A DNA stretch of 64,000 nt from Antilocapra americana (lineage: Eukaryota; Chordata; Mammalia; Artiodactyla; Antilocapridae), in contig ML660203.1 in the NCBI GenBank assembly GCA_007570785.1, positions 10,269,524-10,333,523 of the forward strand, in the 5' to 3' direction. Within the stretch, counting starts at the first letter, position 1, and every line of letters begins with the position of its first letter. The position numbers were made by a program, and so were the translations under genes. Shown in pieces: positions 33,870 to 45,188 of the stretch. Below the pieces are notes generated by a model, which worked only from the letters and a program-made list of their open reading frames with translations, made no database searches and was not told the origin of the DNA.

Positions 33870-34375
33870 GCTTTCGGTCACCGCCTCCCCCCCCATAAAA
33901 CTCCTCCTTATCACAGGAAGAGTGATCCTTATAAAGTATAAATCAGATCACATTACAATCCCACTGATAGCCCTTTCACTATTAAGAACGAAATCCAAAT
34001 TCCTCACCCTGATTTACAAAGTTCTACAGGACCTGTCTCCCTATTTCTCTAACTTCTTTATCCTTTTCTCTTCATCTGCGCGTGCATGGTCAGTATATAT
34101 TCAGTTGTGTTCAACTCTTTGCAACCCTATGGACTACAGCCCACTGGGCTCCTCTGTCCGTGGGATTTTTCAGGCAAGAATGCCGCAGTAGGTTGCCATT
34201 TCCTTCTCCAGGGGATCTTCCCAACTTAGAAACCGAATCCATGTCTCATGTGTCTCTTGCATTGCAGGCAGATTCTTTATTGCTGAGCCATCTAGGGAAG
34301 CCCTTTTTACCATCTACTCCATTTTAACTACATTGGCCACTTTCCTACTCTTTGAACGTATCAAACTCATTCACT
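33870..34375 (+). repeat. L2 LINE coding remnant split by a Bov-tA
   Basis: 'aatcagatcacattacaatccc', 'ctgatttacaaagttctacaggacctgtctccctatttctct' before the SINE and 'ttggccactttcctactctttgaacgtatcaaactcattc' after it are consecutive in L2. Frame lost. Confidence 0.65.
34095..34303 (-). mobile_element. Bov-tA SINE
   Basis: Reversed BovA body ('gttgtgttcaactctttgcaaccctatgg') through reversed head ('catctagggaagccc'). Inserted in L2. Confidence 0.9.
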
Positions 34376-34592
34376 AAGAGTTAACTCATTGGAAAACACC
34401 CTGATGCTGGAAAAGATTGAAGGCAGGAGGAGAAGGGGATGACAGAAGATGAGATGGTTAGATGGCACCACCATTTCAATGGACATCAGTTTGAGCAAAC
34501 TTCAGGAGATAGTGAAGGACAAGGAAGCCTGGTGTGCTGCAGTCCATGGGGTCCCAAAGAGTCAGACACAACTGAGCAACTGAACAACAACA
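34376..34592 (+). mobile_element. BovB 3' fragment
   Basis: Last ~215 bp of BovB ('accctgatgctggaaaagattgaaggcagg', 'gagtcagacacaactgagcaactgaa') with a CAA tail. Confidence 0.88.
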
Positions 34593-35061
34593 ATGTTACC
34601 AAGTAAAAGAATATTTTTAGATTGAATTCAAACAAAATCTGCATATTTGATATTCATAAGAGTCAATGTTAAAACCATAATAATACTGAAAGGTTAAAAA
34701 AATCATTAAAAAAAGACAAATGAATTAGCAATATTAATACTGGAGAAAATAGGTTTTAATTCAAAAGGCAATATTAGGGACAAAAAAGATCATTATCTAA
34801 ATGATAAAGAAATGATTCTTTATATAAATAAATATAATAATATTCTTTATATAAATAAATAATCCTGGACAAAGTATGTACCCAACAACACAGGTTCAAA
34901 AACAAAATCTGACAGAATTGCAAAGAGAAATTGAAAACACACAATCACAGTGGAAAGTTTTAACACATCTTTTCTAAAAACTAATAAAATTGGGAAATTA
35001 CTATAGCTGCAGTATACTTGAACAACACAATCAACAAGTCTGACATGTGGAAACATTCATT
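34593..35061. other. Unassigned, with a small direct repeat
   Basis: A 19-bp AT-rich unit 'attctttatataaataaat' occurs twice (34813-34831 and 34842-34860). Otherwise nothing recognised. Confidence 0.4.
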
Positions 35062-35180
35062 AGGCAGTGAGATGAGATGATTCTGGAGTTCAAAAGACAA
35101 ATATGACTTAATGTATAAATTTAGGAGTCATCAGCATATAGATACAAGTAAAGCTACAGGAAGATGACACAGAAGGATGC
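35062..35180 (-). repeat. L2 LINE fragment
   Basis: 'tataaatttaggagtcatcagcatatagat' is the same L2 segment seen at 60858-60890. Confidence 0.5.
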
Positions 35181-35470
35181 AGTTAAAGGATATTAAACAA
35201 TCACCCTCAAAAAGGCAGAAAACATGCAGTGTGGAATATTCTCTAATGTCTGCCCTAACACTGCCCACTAATTTCAGTTATCCTATTAAATGCATATATT
35301 GATTTGCATATGCAAAATATAAGAAAAAAATTAAGCAGTACATTAAAAAGTAACAAAACAAGAAAGCTGAACAACCTTCAAAAACATGTACTAAAGTGTT
35401 TAAAACAGACTCCCAAAACTAAAGTTCCTAAGGCCAATCACAGGTTCTCTTTCCCCTCTTCCAGATACAC
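35181..35470. other. Unassigned spacer
   Basis: No element recognised. Confidence 0.3.
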
Positions 35471-35632
35471 CATTTTTTTTTTTAAAAAAAGATTTTGGTT
35501 GCACCGATTTTCGCTGCTGTTTCGTTTTAGTTGTTCCATGGCATGTGGAATCTTCCTGGACCAGGGATCGAACCCATGCCTCCTGCACTGGCAGGGGTAT
35601 TCCTATCCACTGTACCACCAAGGAAGTCCCTG
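35471..35632 (-). mobile_element. Short CHR-type SINE
   Basis: Begins with a T/A-run (reversed tail), then 'ttccatggcatgtggaatcttcctggaccagggatcgaaccc' and ends 'accaaggaagtccc', the reversed head. Confidence 0.88.
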
Positions 35633-35963
35633 ATATATTTTTTAAAAATTAGGTTTACCAGATTGTTCCCTTAGCTGAGTGCCTCCCTTAGAGAGTGCCT
35701 CATATTTTTCACCTAAGTATCTTAGCTGCCTTACCCCAATCCCAGTCCTGTTGAAGAATCTCTATCATAAATGTGATCTGAGCAATAAAACCATACATGG
35801 TCATTTTCTACTTGGGGCAACCCAGGAACACTGCTTTTGAAATCATAGTTCTCATTCAAAAACAAAGCCAGTGCCAGCTTCATCACGGCATTGAACCCGT
35901 GAATGGTATAGGACAATTTACACCATTAAAAGGGATGAACAGAAAATGTATCTCATACTAGAC
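35633..35963. other. Unassigned intronic sequence
   Basis: No element recognised. Confidence 0.3.
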
Positions 35964-35974
35964 TGCAAATCTTT

Positions 35975-36185
35975 AAAAAAATTTTTTTTATTGAAGAATA
36001 ATCGCTTTACAGAATTTTGTTGTTTTCTGTCAAACCTCAACATGAATCAGCCATATATCCCTTCCCTTTTGAACCTCCCTCCCATCACCCTCCCCATCCC
36101 ACCCCTCCACGTTGATACAGAGCTCCTGTTTGCGTTTCCTGAGCCATACAGCAAATTCCAGTTGGCTATCTATTTTACATATGGT
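35975..36185 (-). mobile_element. L1 3' UTR, 211-bp insertion
   Basis: Reversed L1 3' end starting at an A/T-rich tail ('aaaaatttttttt attgaag'), with 'caacatgaatcagccatatatccc' and the C-rich 'ctccctcccatcaccctcc' typical of ruminant L1. Exactly flanked by an 11-bp duplication tgcaaatcttt (35964-35974 and 36186-36196). Confidence 0.93.
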
Positions 36186-36389
36186 TGCAAATCTTTCTCT
36201 AAGACAGAGTAAAATAAGAGTCATATTTCTCTCTTCAGAAAGGCCACTAAAGGAAAATTCTGTTCTTCCAGAGCATCAAGAAGAAAAACTAAAAAGAAAA
36301 GGAAGAAAAACTAAGAATACATGCACACACTTCAAGATGGTAACATCTGCCATGCTTATAATCAGCCCTAACTTTTACTAGCCCCACAC

Positions 36390-36495
36390 TTAATTTGGAG
36401 TCAGAAGACTGAGTTTCAAGTCTTAATTCTCTCCTTCCCTGAGCTCTCTAATCTTCCATTTCCTCATTATTTAAGTGAGGGACAAATGTAAAAGC
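36390..36495 (+). repeat. MIR SINE
   Basis: 'ttggagtcagaagactgagtttcaagtct' and 'catttcctcattatttaagtgaggga' follow MIR order. Confidence 0.6.
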
Positions 36496-37689
36496 TCTCC
36501 AGAGACTCTTCAAAAATGACAAATCCTAAACCATTCTAAACATAATCATACAGCTTCACCTGGAGACTTGCCTCCAAAGGAGCTATCTGGTAAAATGTTG
36601 GCTGCTAGGGCCTCTAGGAACTTTTCAAACTCCAAATTCCCAAAGAGAAAGGAAAAGGAAAAAAGGAAGAAATGCAAAAGGACACTTCTCCAACAGAAAT
36701 GGCCTTATGTTCTGCAATTATGTTATAAGCACCACAAAGCTAAATTTGAAACACTGAAATTGTTATTTTATATATCAGAATCCTTAAATAACTTAATTTG
36801 AAATATTATAGACTCAAGAGTTTAGAGTTGACACATCTAAATATTCAGCAGTCAAAATATCTTAGTCAATTATCCCTGACTTGATTTTTCTGAGCTGTTT
36901 ACTTGTAAAGGCCACCAGGACCAGATTCTCTTTACTGATAAGGGTAGTGACTTTGTCTAGGTAACAATTTTGATTTAGGGTTTTAAGTCTGGTAACTTGT
37001 TATACGTTATAATCTTGATTTAGTCCAATAACCAAAATAGAACATGTAACTTATTGATGAAGGAAGAAAAGTCTAGGAAGCCAACCACCCCTCTGTGATA
37101 TTTATTGGAGTAAATAAACTAGAATAACCATTTGTGCACACATAGTGGGGCAAACAACAAAATAATACAAAATCAGAGGACTTAGCTAGTTTTAAATGCG
37201 TGCAGTTTTTCACAAAACATAGTATCATTTAAAACTAGGTCCCTTTACTAATATTCTGCCTGCCCTGATTAACTTTAACAAACCAAAGATCAGATGACCA
37301 AAATGTTTGTGTCCCCCCACCCCCACCCTAGGGGCCTACTGGGCCATGGTTTGCTTGAATGTTATGGGTGTGGTATGAAATATTTAAAACAATGACTAAA
37401 ATTTTCCATAAAAGCCCATCCAAAATCTAAAAGCTTTCCTACTCAGAAAGATTAATCTCCAGACATTTAAAAGATTTACTATTCCACTATGACACTCTGG
37501 TTTTTTACATTTAATATTTAGGTAGGAGGTACTAAAGGGGGAGAAAGAGGGCATAATTAGTTTTGCTTGTAAAACGTTCATCACAGTTGTAGTGCCAACT
37601 GAGCTATACAGCCTACTGGGGGTCTAATAGATTTCAGGGCATTACACTTTGAGTAATAGAGGTGGGGGTTGTGGTGGAAATCAATAAAT
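36496..37689. other. Unassigned intronic sequence
   Basis: AT-rich, with a C-rich run at 37313-37330. No exon or repeat recognised. Confidence 0.3.
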
Positions 37690-38050
37690 GGCTACTGCTT
37701 CTTTGCACAGACCCATATGGAAGCAATCAAGCGCGAGGGTGGCAGCTGGGGCCAACAGCAGTCACCTGCAGTCGAGGGACACGGGGGTTTCAGATGGGTT
37801 TTTAATGCTAATTTCCTACAGAAACAATGAGCTAGAAAGAGCAGAGTAACAGACGAGGCCGGATGAAGAGAGACCAGCCGGAACAATGGCTGCACCTGGT
37901 GCTGGAGCAGAGGGACAGGGCCGGCACGCGCCCGCCGGCAGCAGAGGGCACATCTGTCACCCTCAAAGAGGCCCATCCCCCAGCTCTTCCAGCAGGGCAA
38001 GTAACCAAGGTCCCTAAACACTAACAGCTTGCCACACAGCAACAGGTTTG
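37690..38050. promoter_or_regulatory. GC-rich non-repetitive block, candidate regulatory element
   Basis: The most GC- and CpG-rich unique sequence in the window, with no repeat family. It holds E-box words (cacctg, catctg), a SOX-like acaatgg next to ccgg, and a CTCF-like motif. A 116-codon reversed open frame crosses it but has no family resemblance. It could be an enhancer, an insulator or an alternative first exon/promoter of CBFA2T2. Only the composition and motifs are seen. Confidence 0.45.
37938..37951 (+). promoter_or_regulatory. CTCF-like motif
   Basis: GCAGCAGAGGGCAC matches the CTCF core CCASYAGRKGGCRS at 13 of 14 positions (first base differs). Binding is inferred from motif only. 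Confidence 0.5.
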
Positions 38051-38239
38051 AGTTAAGGCTGATGCATTCTCTCTACACACCCTTCTCCCATGACTAAGAA
38101 TTAGTTAAGGAAGCAGGGTTGGCTCCCTGTCAGCTTGAAGCAAGGCTTATTAAAAATTCAAGAAACACATTTTAACTGCGACTTCGATATTGGGGGACTG
38201 AGAAAAATCACACGGTAAGGTAAACCTTATTGTGTATTT
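38051..38239. other. Short unassigned spacer
   Basis: No element recognised. Confidence 0.3.
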
Positions 38240-38590
38240 ATGCAGCTAGTATCATGCTTGCTACTTTCTAACTTAATTCTTACAATCCACAATAACAGCT
38301 ATCTTTATGGTAAAGTGTCTTTCTGCAATTCTGGAGATCAGAGTTCAATCCCTGGGTCGGGAAGATTCCCTGGAGAAGGAAATGGCAACCCACTCCAGTA
38401 CTCTTGCCTAGAAAATTCCAAGGACAGAGGAGCCTGGTAGGCTACAGTCCATGGGGTCGTAAAGAGTCGGACATGACTGAGTGACTTCACTTCACTTTAT
38501 TCCCATTTTACAGGTGAAAAAACTGGGGGTTAGTAGTGGTGGTTAAATTTTCTCATGGTTACACAGTCTAATGCCAAAGACTACACATAA
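38240..38590 (-). repeat. MIR SINE split by a Bov-tA
   Basis: 'aacttaattcttacaatccacaataacagctatctttatgg' left of the SINE and 'tattcccattttacaggtgaaaaaactgggg', 'ggttacacagtct' right of it are contiguous in reversed MIR. Confidence 0.7.
38309..38494 (+). mobile_element. Bov-tA SINE, 5'-truncated
   Basis: Begins within the tRNA head ('gtaaagtgtctttctgcaattctgg') and has a complete BovA body ending 'gactgagtgacttca'. A short ctttat lies on both sides (38303-38308 and 38495-38500), a weak duplication. Confidence 0.9.
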
Positions 38591-39525
38591 TCTTTTCACT
38601 GACTTTCTTCCACCTGTCCTAACTAGCATAACCAAATGAAAATACATATCCTAATTACGCCAGAACTTCAGCCATGAGAAGCAACTGCAGACATATGCAC
38701 ATATATATTGTATACAGAACTGCACTCCACCTTGCCAGGAATCTCTAACAAGCTGCTCAAGACTGAATGATAAAAGGATTTCTGCTAGCCGTTGCTTTAA
38801 ACAAAGCACAAAGAGTGGCTTTTGCAAGTTTTGGCATGCTTGAGAAAAGTAAGTCCATATGCATAAATATGTAAGTTCCCAGCATAAATATGACGCCACA
38901 CAGATCTTAAAAGTTAAACACTGTTTGGAAAGCCCATCAACCAGTGAGAATATAAAAACCCAGTTATAGTGGGTTGTTTTTCTGCAAGACACAGCCACTC
39001 CTAGTATTTACTGACTTGAACTTGGAGGGAAAATTAAACAACTCACACAGTCCATCTAGGTAGAAACCTTTTAAATTATAGAGTTCCTGGTATAAATCAT
39101 AAGTTTAAAAAGGGGGTAGGGGGTATCTTGTATATAGATAATTATCTCAGAAACAATTACTCTTGGATTTGGAAAGGCATCAACAACAGCTAGACAAATT
39201 GAAAACATAGTAGAAATGAACACTGTGTAGTTATGTATCTGACAAAGTCTGAGTTAACGCACTTGGAGATAATGAAAGGTGAATTCTTTCATCTATCCAC
39301 TGTGCTTCTTCAAAAAAAAAAAAAAATGGAGTCCAAATTCTTCCTGTCCTTCTAAATTCTAATCAAATGCTAACTCTTCTTAAAGATTCTCTTGATTGCC
39401 TGAGTTGACAGTAATTTCCAGGACTTAGGCATTTGTGTTCATTTTACTTTCTCTAGAAGACTTATTATTTTTTATCCCTTATCATATTATCACACACAAT
39501 GGGCAATGAAAAACTGTAAAATCAA
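38591..39525. other. Unassigned intronic sequence
   Basis: No repeat or exon recognised. A 13-14 A run near 39312-39325. Confidence 0.3.
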
Positions 39526-39700
39526 TGTCCTGGAAACTCAGGATATGATTCCAGTCCAAGCTCAGTTACTGACTAGGGTAATAAATGCTGGGCCAGGCTT
39601 TTTACCACTTTATCACCCTTCCTCAACTTTCCTTATCTATAAAATAATGCAACTGACTAGATTATCCTTAAGACCCTTTTCAATCCTAACATTTTTAATA
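39526..39700 (+). repeat. MIR SINE
   Basis: 'gatatgattccagtccaagctcagttactgac' and 'tttccttatctataaaataatgcaactgac' follow MIR order. Confidence 0.6.
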
Positions 39701-39946
39701 GGTTATCACTGGGGACTTATGAACATTAGTGGCCTTAAAAAATCTTCAATGCATGATCCAACTAGTCTTTCAGATCAACTTGAATTTTTCCAATTTCGTA
39801 TGAAGTACGTTCATTCAAACTTAAAAGCACTCTTCCTTTATGTTCCAAAGGTGCAATTTAAATGTCATTATCTTCTTCTCTAGTTTACTGACATTATTGT
39901 AGTAAATACCTTCAACCCAACATGGCCCCTTGCTATGAAATAAGCC

Positions 39947-40094
39947 TTGGTTGGGTCATTCCTGGAAGCCAATTTTGGAGGGTTCCTTTTTTTACAGTAG
40001 GAAAGCTTCTTGAGAGCTTTCAGTCTTCAGAAAGACGAACATCTTCCATAAGATGTTACCGAAAAACCCAAATGAGCTTTTTGCCCAACCCAGT
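39947..40094. repeat. Mariner-type MITE remnant
   Basis: The left part has ttggttggg and the right end ctttttgcccaaccca reads reversed as tgggttgggcaaaaag. The centre is a near-perfect palindrome aacatctt..aagatgtt (40038-40057). Resembles small palindromic mariner derivatives in ruminants. Confidence 0.55.
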
Positions 40095-41059
40095 ATCACA
40101 ATTTTCTCTAACATTCAAGTCAAAAATATTGGTTATTGCCTTAATAATAAGCAGCTATCCTCCTGAACTGTGCTGGCCCTACTAGGACATTTAATAAGCC
40201 ACCGTTATTTGCAGTCAGGGCAACTCCACATATTAAAATGCATATTATTTATCATTTTATATGCTTCTTAAGACTCTAGCATCAAAAGTATTCCTGGTAA
40301 GGACATGCAGCAGTATGAGAATAACTTCACAGTAGACCCTAACCTGTACTACACTTCAGTATTAAGTCTTTTTCTCGCCACTCAACCTAGGAGCATGGCA
40401 CTTAAGAGTACAATGAAAAGAGCTTGCTCACTGAAAGATGATCAATTAAAATTCAATATAAATCCTATACCCTCTCAAATATTCAAACAAGTCTCCAAAA
40501 ATTCTCAACACTGGAACCTATTAAAAAAAAGAAACTCAAAATTTGTTACTCAATCATTTAATCAACTGGGTGTAAAAGAATACGCATTTTAAAAGTTCAT
40601 TTACAAAGTCTCCCCCAGCTAAAAAGATCTGACTGCAAAACTGGAAGAAGAAAATGAACAGTATTGTGTTAATACTGTCCTCTTAAAATAATTACCCAAC
40701 TGACATAAGTGAAGACTCAAGAATTTTTAAGGAATAAAGTACTTTTTAAAGTTCCTATTTGCATTTTGAAAGAAAAATACAATTTAAAGTTCTGTTCTGA
40801 TATAATAAAACAGGTTCATTTGCATTACAATATTTAGAATGCTTTCCAAATCATTTATAATCACAGTGAGACAAAAAGATAGCATACAATATTTATAACA
40901 GAAACAAATGATCTGGGAGGTAGGTACAGTGAGAGGAAAGTACCCTGAAAACTACATAGATAAGATCCATTCTTAGTCTAAGAGCCTGAAGTTAAAAATG
41001 CAGAAGATTTAGGAGACAATCACAGCTAAATAATGAACATTTAGAAAGTTCTGAAACTA
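40095..41059. other. Unassigned intronic sequence
   Basis: AT-rich. No element recognised. Confidence 0.3.
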
Positions 41060-41235
41060 ACTTGTATGCCTTCTATGTGCCAGACAAATTTTGCCAATAA
41101 TGACATAAGGCAGGAATTTCAGAAAACAGAGAGACTCAAACAGAATAAGTAGCTTGCTTGAGATTAGAGAACTAGCAAATAAGAGCTGTATAGTATGTCT
41201 AATTCCCAAACCCATGCTCTTCTCATAGTTGTCCA
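41060..41235 (-). repeat. MIR SINE, reversed
   Basis: 'cttgtatgccttctatgtgccagacaaattt', 'agtagcttgcttgagattagagaactagcaaataagag', 'attcccaaacccatgctctt' follow reversed MIR order. Confidence 0.75.
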
Positions 41236-42049
41236 GATTAGGGGACATGGAAAAACATGAATACAATGTACAGAAACAGCCCCTCCCCCAAAAAATTAAA
41301 TTATGGATCACAAACTAAAAAGGATTATAGAACACAGTAGCTAAGTACACATGAATTTACTGCATCACCAAACTACTCCAAACTTACAATTCAAATCAGG
41401 TTTGTCGATGTTATTTATTTTGCATGTAGGAAGTAAGCAGAAGAAAACAGATAGGAAGAAAGTATAACAGAGAAAAAGAAGAGCTAAATATAGTAAAATT
41501 ATCTTTTAGCTGTAATTCACCCAAATATGTTGAAATAAAATGTGACAACAAGAAAGAGTATTTTATGTCATCTTTTTAAACACTATTCGTATTATACATA
41601 CTAAAGGAGAAAAAAATTTCCCTCAAAATATCACAGAAAGAATCAATGCAGAATACCTTAAAGAAATATTTGTGGGACTACTTTCCCAGCCATAAAATTC
41701 ATATGTAACATCTGATTAAAGTTTCCATTCAAGAAAGCATGGCATTCAAATATAAAGCTGGGAGTAAAAAACGATACAGTAAAAATATGACCTAAATGAA
41801 GTATCAAAATAACACTCAGTAGCTAAAGGCTAAACTCTCACCAAATATCAAAAGATTCACATCATCATAATCTGAAATAAATAACTGCCCATGTTAGCCC
41901 CCAAAACTAAAGTGTACTTACCCAAATGCCCAGGTTATAACAATCCAGAGTCTTAAAATATACCAAATTTATTTGAAATAGATACAGAAAAGCTCCTCTT
42001 TTTCTCCTCCTAATCTTCAAAGCCCAATGTGAGACCAGCCTTCTTCCTT
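41236..42049. other. Unassigned intronic sequence
   Basis: AT-rich. No element recognised. Confidence 0.3.
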
Positions 42050-42460
42050 CTTTCATTAGCTGGACATGTGTCAGCTCTCTCACATCTGCGATTTCTCACT
42101 GACTAGAGCTGCCTGTCCCATTCCAGGGAAACACAGATGGATCCCAGATGGGAAGGTCCTGCCAAACAGACCAGCTCTTCACCTTGCCAGAATCCCCAGA
42201 TACAGTCAGTCTCTCTGTCTCTCTCCTCTTCTCCCTCCCTCCTGCTTCCTCTCCCTCCACTACCCTTCCAACCCTCCCTGTTACCAGGGCTCTTTGCCAG
42301 CTGATGTCACTAAGTACACACCTCCCAGTGGCTCCTGGCCAATCTGACATTAACTTGTTAAATACGTGTAATTTGTTTATGGCTGACAATAACAGCAAGG
42401 ATATTATGCAAAACCTATCTGTGCAACTCCCTAGTGGAATAACATGTAGAAACACACACT
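42050..42460. promoter_or_regulatory. Non-repetitive block with dense factor-like motifs
   Basis: Unique sequence with a pyrimidine-rich tract (42200-42280), a CRE-like tgatgtca (42302-42309), a CCAAT word in ctggccaatctg, a FOX-like tttgtttatgg and a SOX-like gacaataacag within 100 bp. On the minus strand a tctggcaag/gtgaag word could act as a donor after a purine-rich tract, so an alternative first exon of CBFA2T2 is possible. Function is inference. Confidence 0.35.
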
Positions 42461-43494
42461 AACACAGAGACTCATATTTTTGGGAACATTCAAATGTTTA
42501 ACAATTACTATTTAAAAGTCCTACATATTGTCTGGTTTCTGCTATTGTTTAATAGCTTCTGCTCTTTGAACCAATTTTAAAATTCTACATATGAAAATCC
42601 TTCTTAAAATGAATGATTAAAAACGAACATGTAATTGGATGAAAAATGCAAAGTTGAAAATTAATTTGGGGAACTATATTAACAGAAATATATGTAAATG
42701 AATCACAAAAGCCACCTCAGATCCAGACTTGGTAGCACTGCAAAACTGGCACGTGATTAAAATAAGACAATGCAGGCAACATGGTTCTGATGCTGTAAAG
42801 ATTATAAACGAAAGATGAAGACACAATTTAAAAAATTGTTTTAAAACAAGGCAAATATGAATGTGAGAAATAACATAATGCTTAACATTAAGGAGCTGCT
42901 AATGCAAGCTTGAACAATGAAAAGACAAAATACACATTTAGAAATATTAACAATGAGAACCCAAAGAGACGGACTGAGCTGCTCAAGGTCAGAGTTTAAT
43001 CACTTATACTTCCAAATACTTAGCATGTAACAGCTGCTCAGTCAATTTCTGCTAAATGAAAATTGATCATCAAAAACTGACAATGTACTTGACACACAAA
43101 ATATTACCACTGAGGTAAACTGGGTGAAAGGTCCACTGGACCTCCTTTACATTTTTTTAAAAAATCCCTGAAAATCTGTATTTTAAAACAAAAAGTTACC
43201 AGGGAGAGTGTTTAGCTGCTTCCTAGTCACATTACATCAACACATATCTGAACTAAAGTCTCCATGAACACAGATTAAGAATGAAAGATCCTCCATGTAC
43301 ATAATCAAAACAGGTGTGGCTATGATTCTCTAACCCTTTTCTATCATACTTGAAATATCTGGAATCTGTTAACAATTTTTCAGTCATGGTAATTTTGGGC
43401 AAATAAGAAGAAAGACTATTTCTGTCCAGGGCAACTTACTGACTAGGTTTCATGTCTGTAGTTCGTTCCAGTGGGGGCGGTAATAGAAGCAACA
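42461..43494. other. Mostly unassigned intronic sequence
   Basis: A short piece at 43005-43065 ('agcatgtaacagctgctcagtcaatttctgctaaatgaa') may be an L2 or MIR 3' end. Nothing else recognised. Confidence 0.3.
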
Positions 43495-43735
43495 GCAGCC
43501 GGCTGAGTGCTTACCATGCGTATTAAATGCCAGAGACAGTTTTAATTGTCTGAATCTTCACAAAGACCCTATATTATAAAGTTTCTAAATATTATCATTA
43601 TCTCAAAGTTATAGCTAAGGAAAATAAGGCACAAAGAGTTACATAACTTGGCTATTTAACCCACAAAGCGGGTGTCAGCACCAAGGAGTCTGGATTCACA
43701 GCTAGAAAACCGTAGCCTATTGCCTAGTAGAAAAA
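43495..43735 (-). repeat. MIR SINE, reversed, nearly full length
   Basis: 'gagtgcttaccatgcgtattaaatgccagagacagttttaattg', 'taaggaaaataaggcacaaagagttacataacttgg', 'agtctggattcacagctag' in reversed MIR order. Confidence 0.8.
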
Positions 43736-44469
43736 TGAATCAAAAGATGCCATTGGCTGTCCTGGATCACTAGCTCTGAGAGAAGCCAGCCACCATGTCA
43801 TAAAAATGTCAGCAGCCTTAAGATGTCTATATGGTAAAGAACTGAAATCTCTTGCCAATGCCAGCATTAACTTGTTCACATAACTAACCGCAATCACCCA
43901 ATTAAAATACCTTGGAACTCTGACCTACAGGAAGTGCAGGAGAGAATGAATAAATCTAGTATTATTTTAAAAAGGAAAAAAGGACGGTTCTTTCACTTCT
44001 AGCACCCAGACTACAGTTCCTAAATACCATTTCCCACTAAAAGGAAGCAGGGCTCTTTACAAAAACAGCTGACTCCAGGCATAGAGTAGGAAATAAACAA
44101 AACTTGTCATATCAGAAATCAATTAAGCCATTCAAGTCTTTTGGAGTTAGGTCCAAGGGACTTAGAAGCCAACCTGAAGAGACTCCCACTAACTAAAATG
44201 TGATAATTTGGGCATCAGTAAAATAGTAATAATAACTGCAATGGACTGAAACACAACAAATTATTTACAGTCATGACTTTAGAATGGAACTTAGAAAAAA
44301 ACTGATTTTTCACCTTTTCGAGGAACTAGGGAACCAATTCATTATTCTGAAACCAGTATATCAAGTATTTTACCTGCTTTCCTATATGAGCTGTACCTTT
44401 AGGAAAACAAATACTTGGTGAAAACTGATCCCTACTGAAATAGTCCAACTAAAATGAAAAAATTATATA
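43736..44469. other. Unassigned intronic sequence
   Basis: No element recognised. Confidence 0.3.
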
Positions 44470-44777
44470 CAGGTATAACTCATTTTATTGCACTTTACAG
44501 ATACTACTCTTTTTTGTTTTTTACAAAGTGAATGACTGGCAATCTTGCATTGTCAGGTGATGATTAGCATTTTTTAGCAATAACCTATTTTTAAATTAAG
44601 GTATGTACGTTTTTTAGGCTTGCTACTCCACACTTTAAATAGACTACTGTTTAGTGTAAACAATAATATTAATATGCACTGAGGAACTAAAAAATTCATG
44701 TGCTTCACTTTATTGTGATACTCACTTTATGGCAGTGGTCTGGAACCGAACCCAGAATTACCTCTGAGGTACGTATG
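44470..44777 (+). repeat. Tigger1-type MITE
   Basis: 308-bp internally deleted pogo/Tigger element: left end caggtataactcattttatt, right end 'ggtctggaaccgaacccagaattacctctgaggtacgtatg', with TA on both sides (44468-44469, 44778-44779). The middle retains 'ttagcattttttagcaata' and 'tatgcactgaggaac'. No transposase frame. Confidence 0.85.
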
Positions 44778-44944
44778 TACTTACAATACAATCATTTTGC
44801 AAATCCCTGATAAAAAAAATTAATCTAGGTAATAAATCAATTGCCACTATATGAGATGAGAGATATATGGACATTAATGAGCTTCCTAGAGGAAGTATAC
44901 CATCGCCTATGAAGCATTCATGATTACAAAAAAAAAGTAAATAT

Positions 44945-45188
44945 GGGGACTTCCTTAGTGGTTCAGTGGTTAAGAACCCACCTGCCAATGCCAGGGAGAT
45001 GGGTTTGATTGATAGATGGTCTGAGAAGATGCCACATGCCATGGAGCAAAGAAGCCTGTGCACCACAACTACTGAAGCTCACCTAGCCTAGAGCCTGTGC
45101 TCCACAACAAGAAAACCCACCGGAATGAGAAGAAAACGCACCATAATTAGAGTAGCCCCTACTCGCCACGAGTAAAGAAACCTCATCT
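44945..45188 (+). mobile_element. CHR-type SINE, long form
   Basis: 'ggggacttccttagtggttcagtggttaagaaccc' head, 'ccacaactactgaagctcacc' and 'attagagtagcccctactcg' body. Confidence 0.9.

Noticed and set aside
37692..38042. 116-codon reversed open frame as a gene
   Set aside because: Cys/Leu-rich with no family resemblance, and it crosses a GC-rich block where stop codons are rarer. Kept only as a possible regulatory block.
39506..39883. 125-codon plus-strand frame as a gene
   Set aside because: Its first half lies in a MIR SINE and the rest has no recognisable domain.
42096..42455. 119- and 104-codon frames on both strands as genes
   Set aside because: Arise from a low-complexity pyrimidine/purine tract; no protein family recognised.
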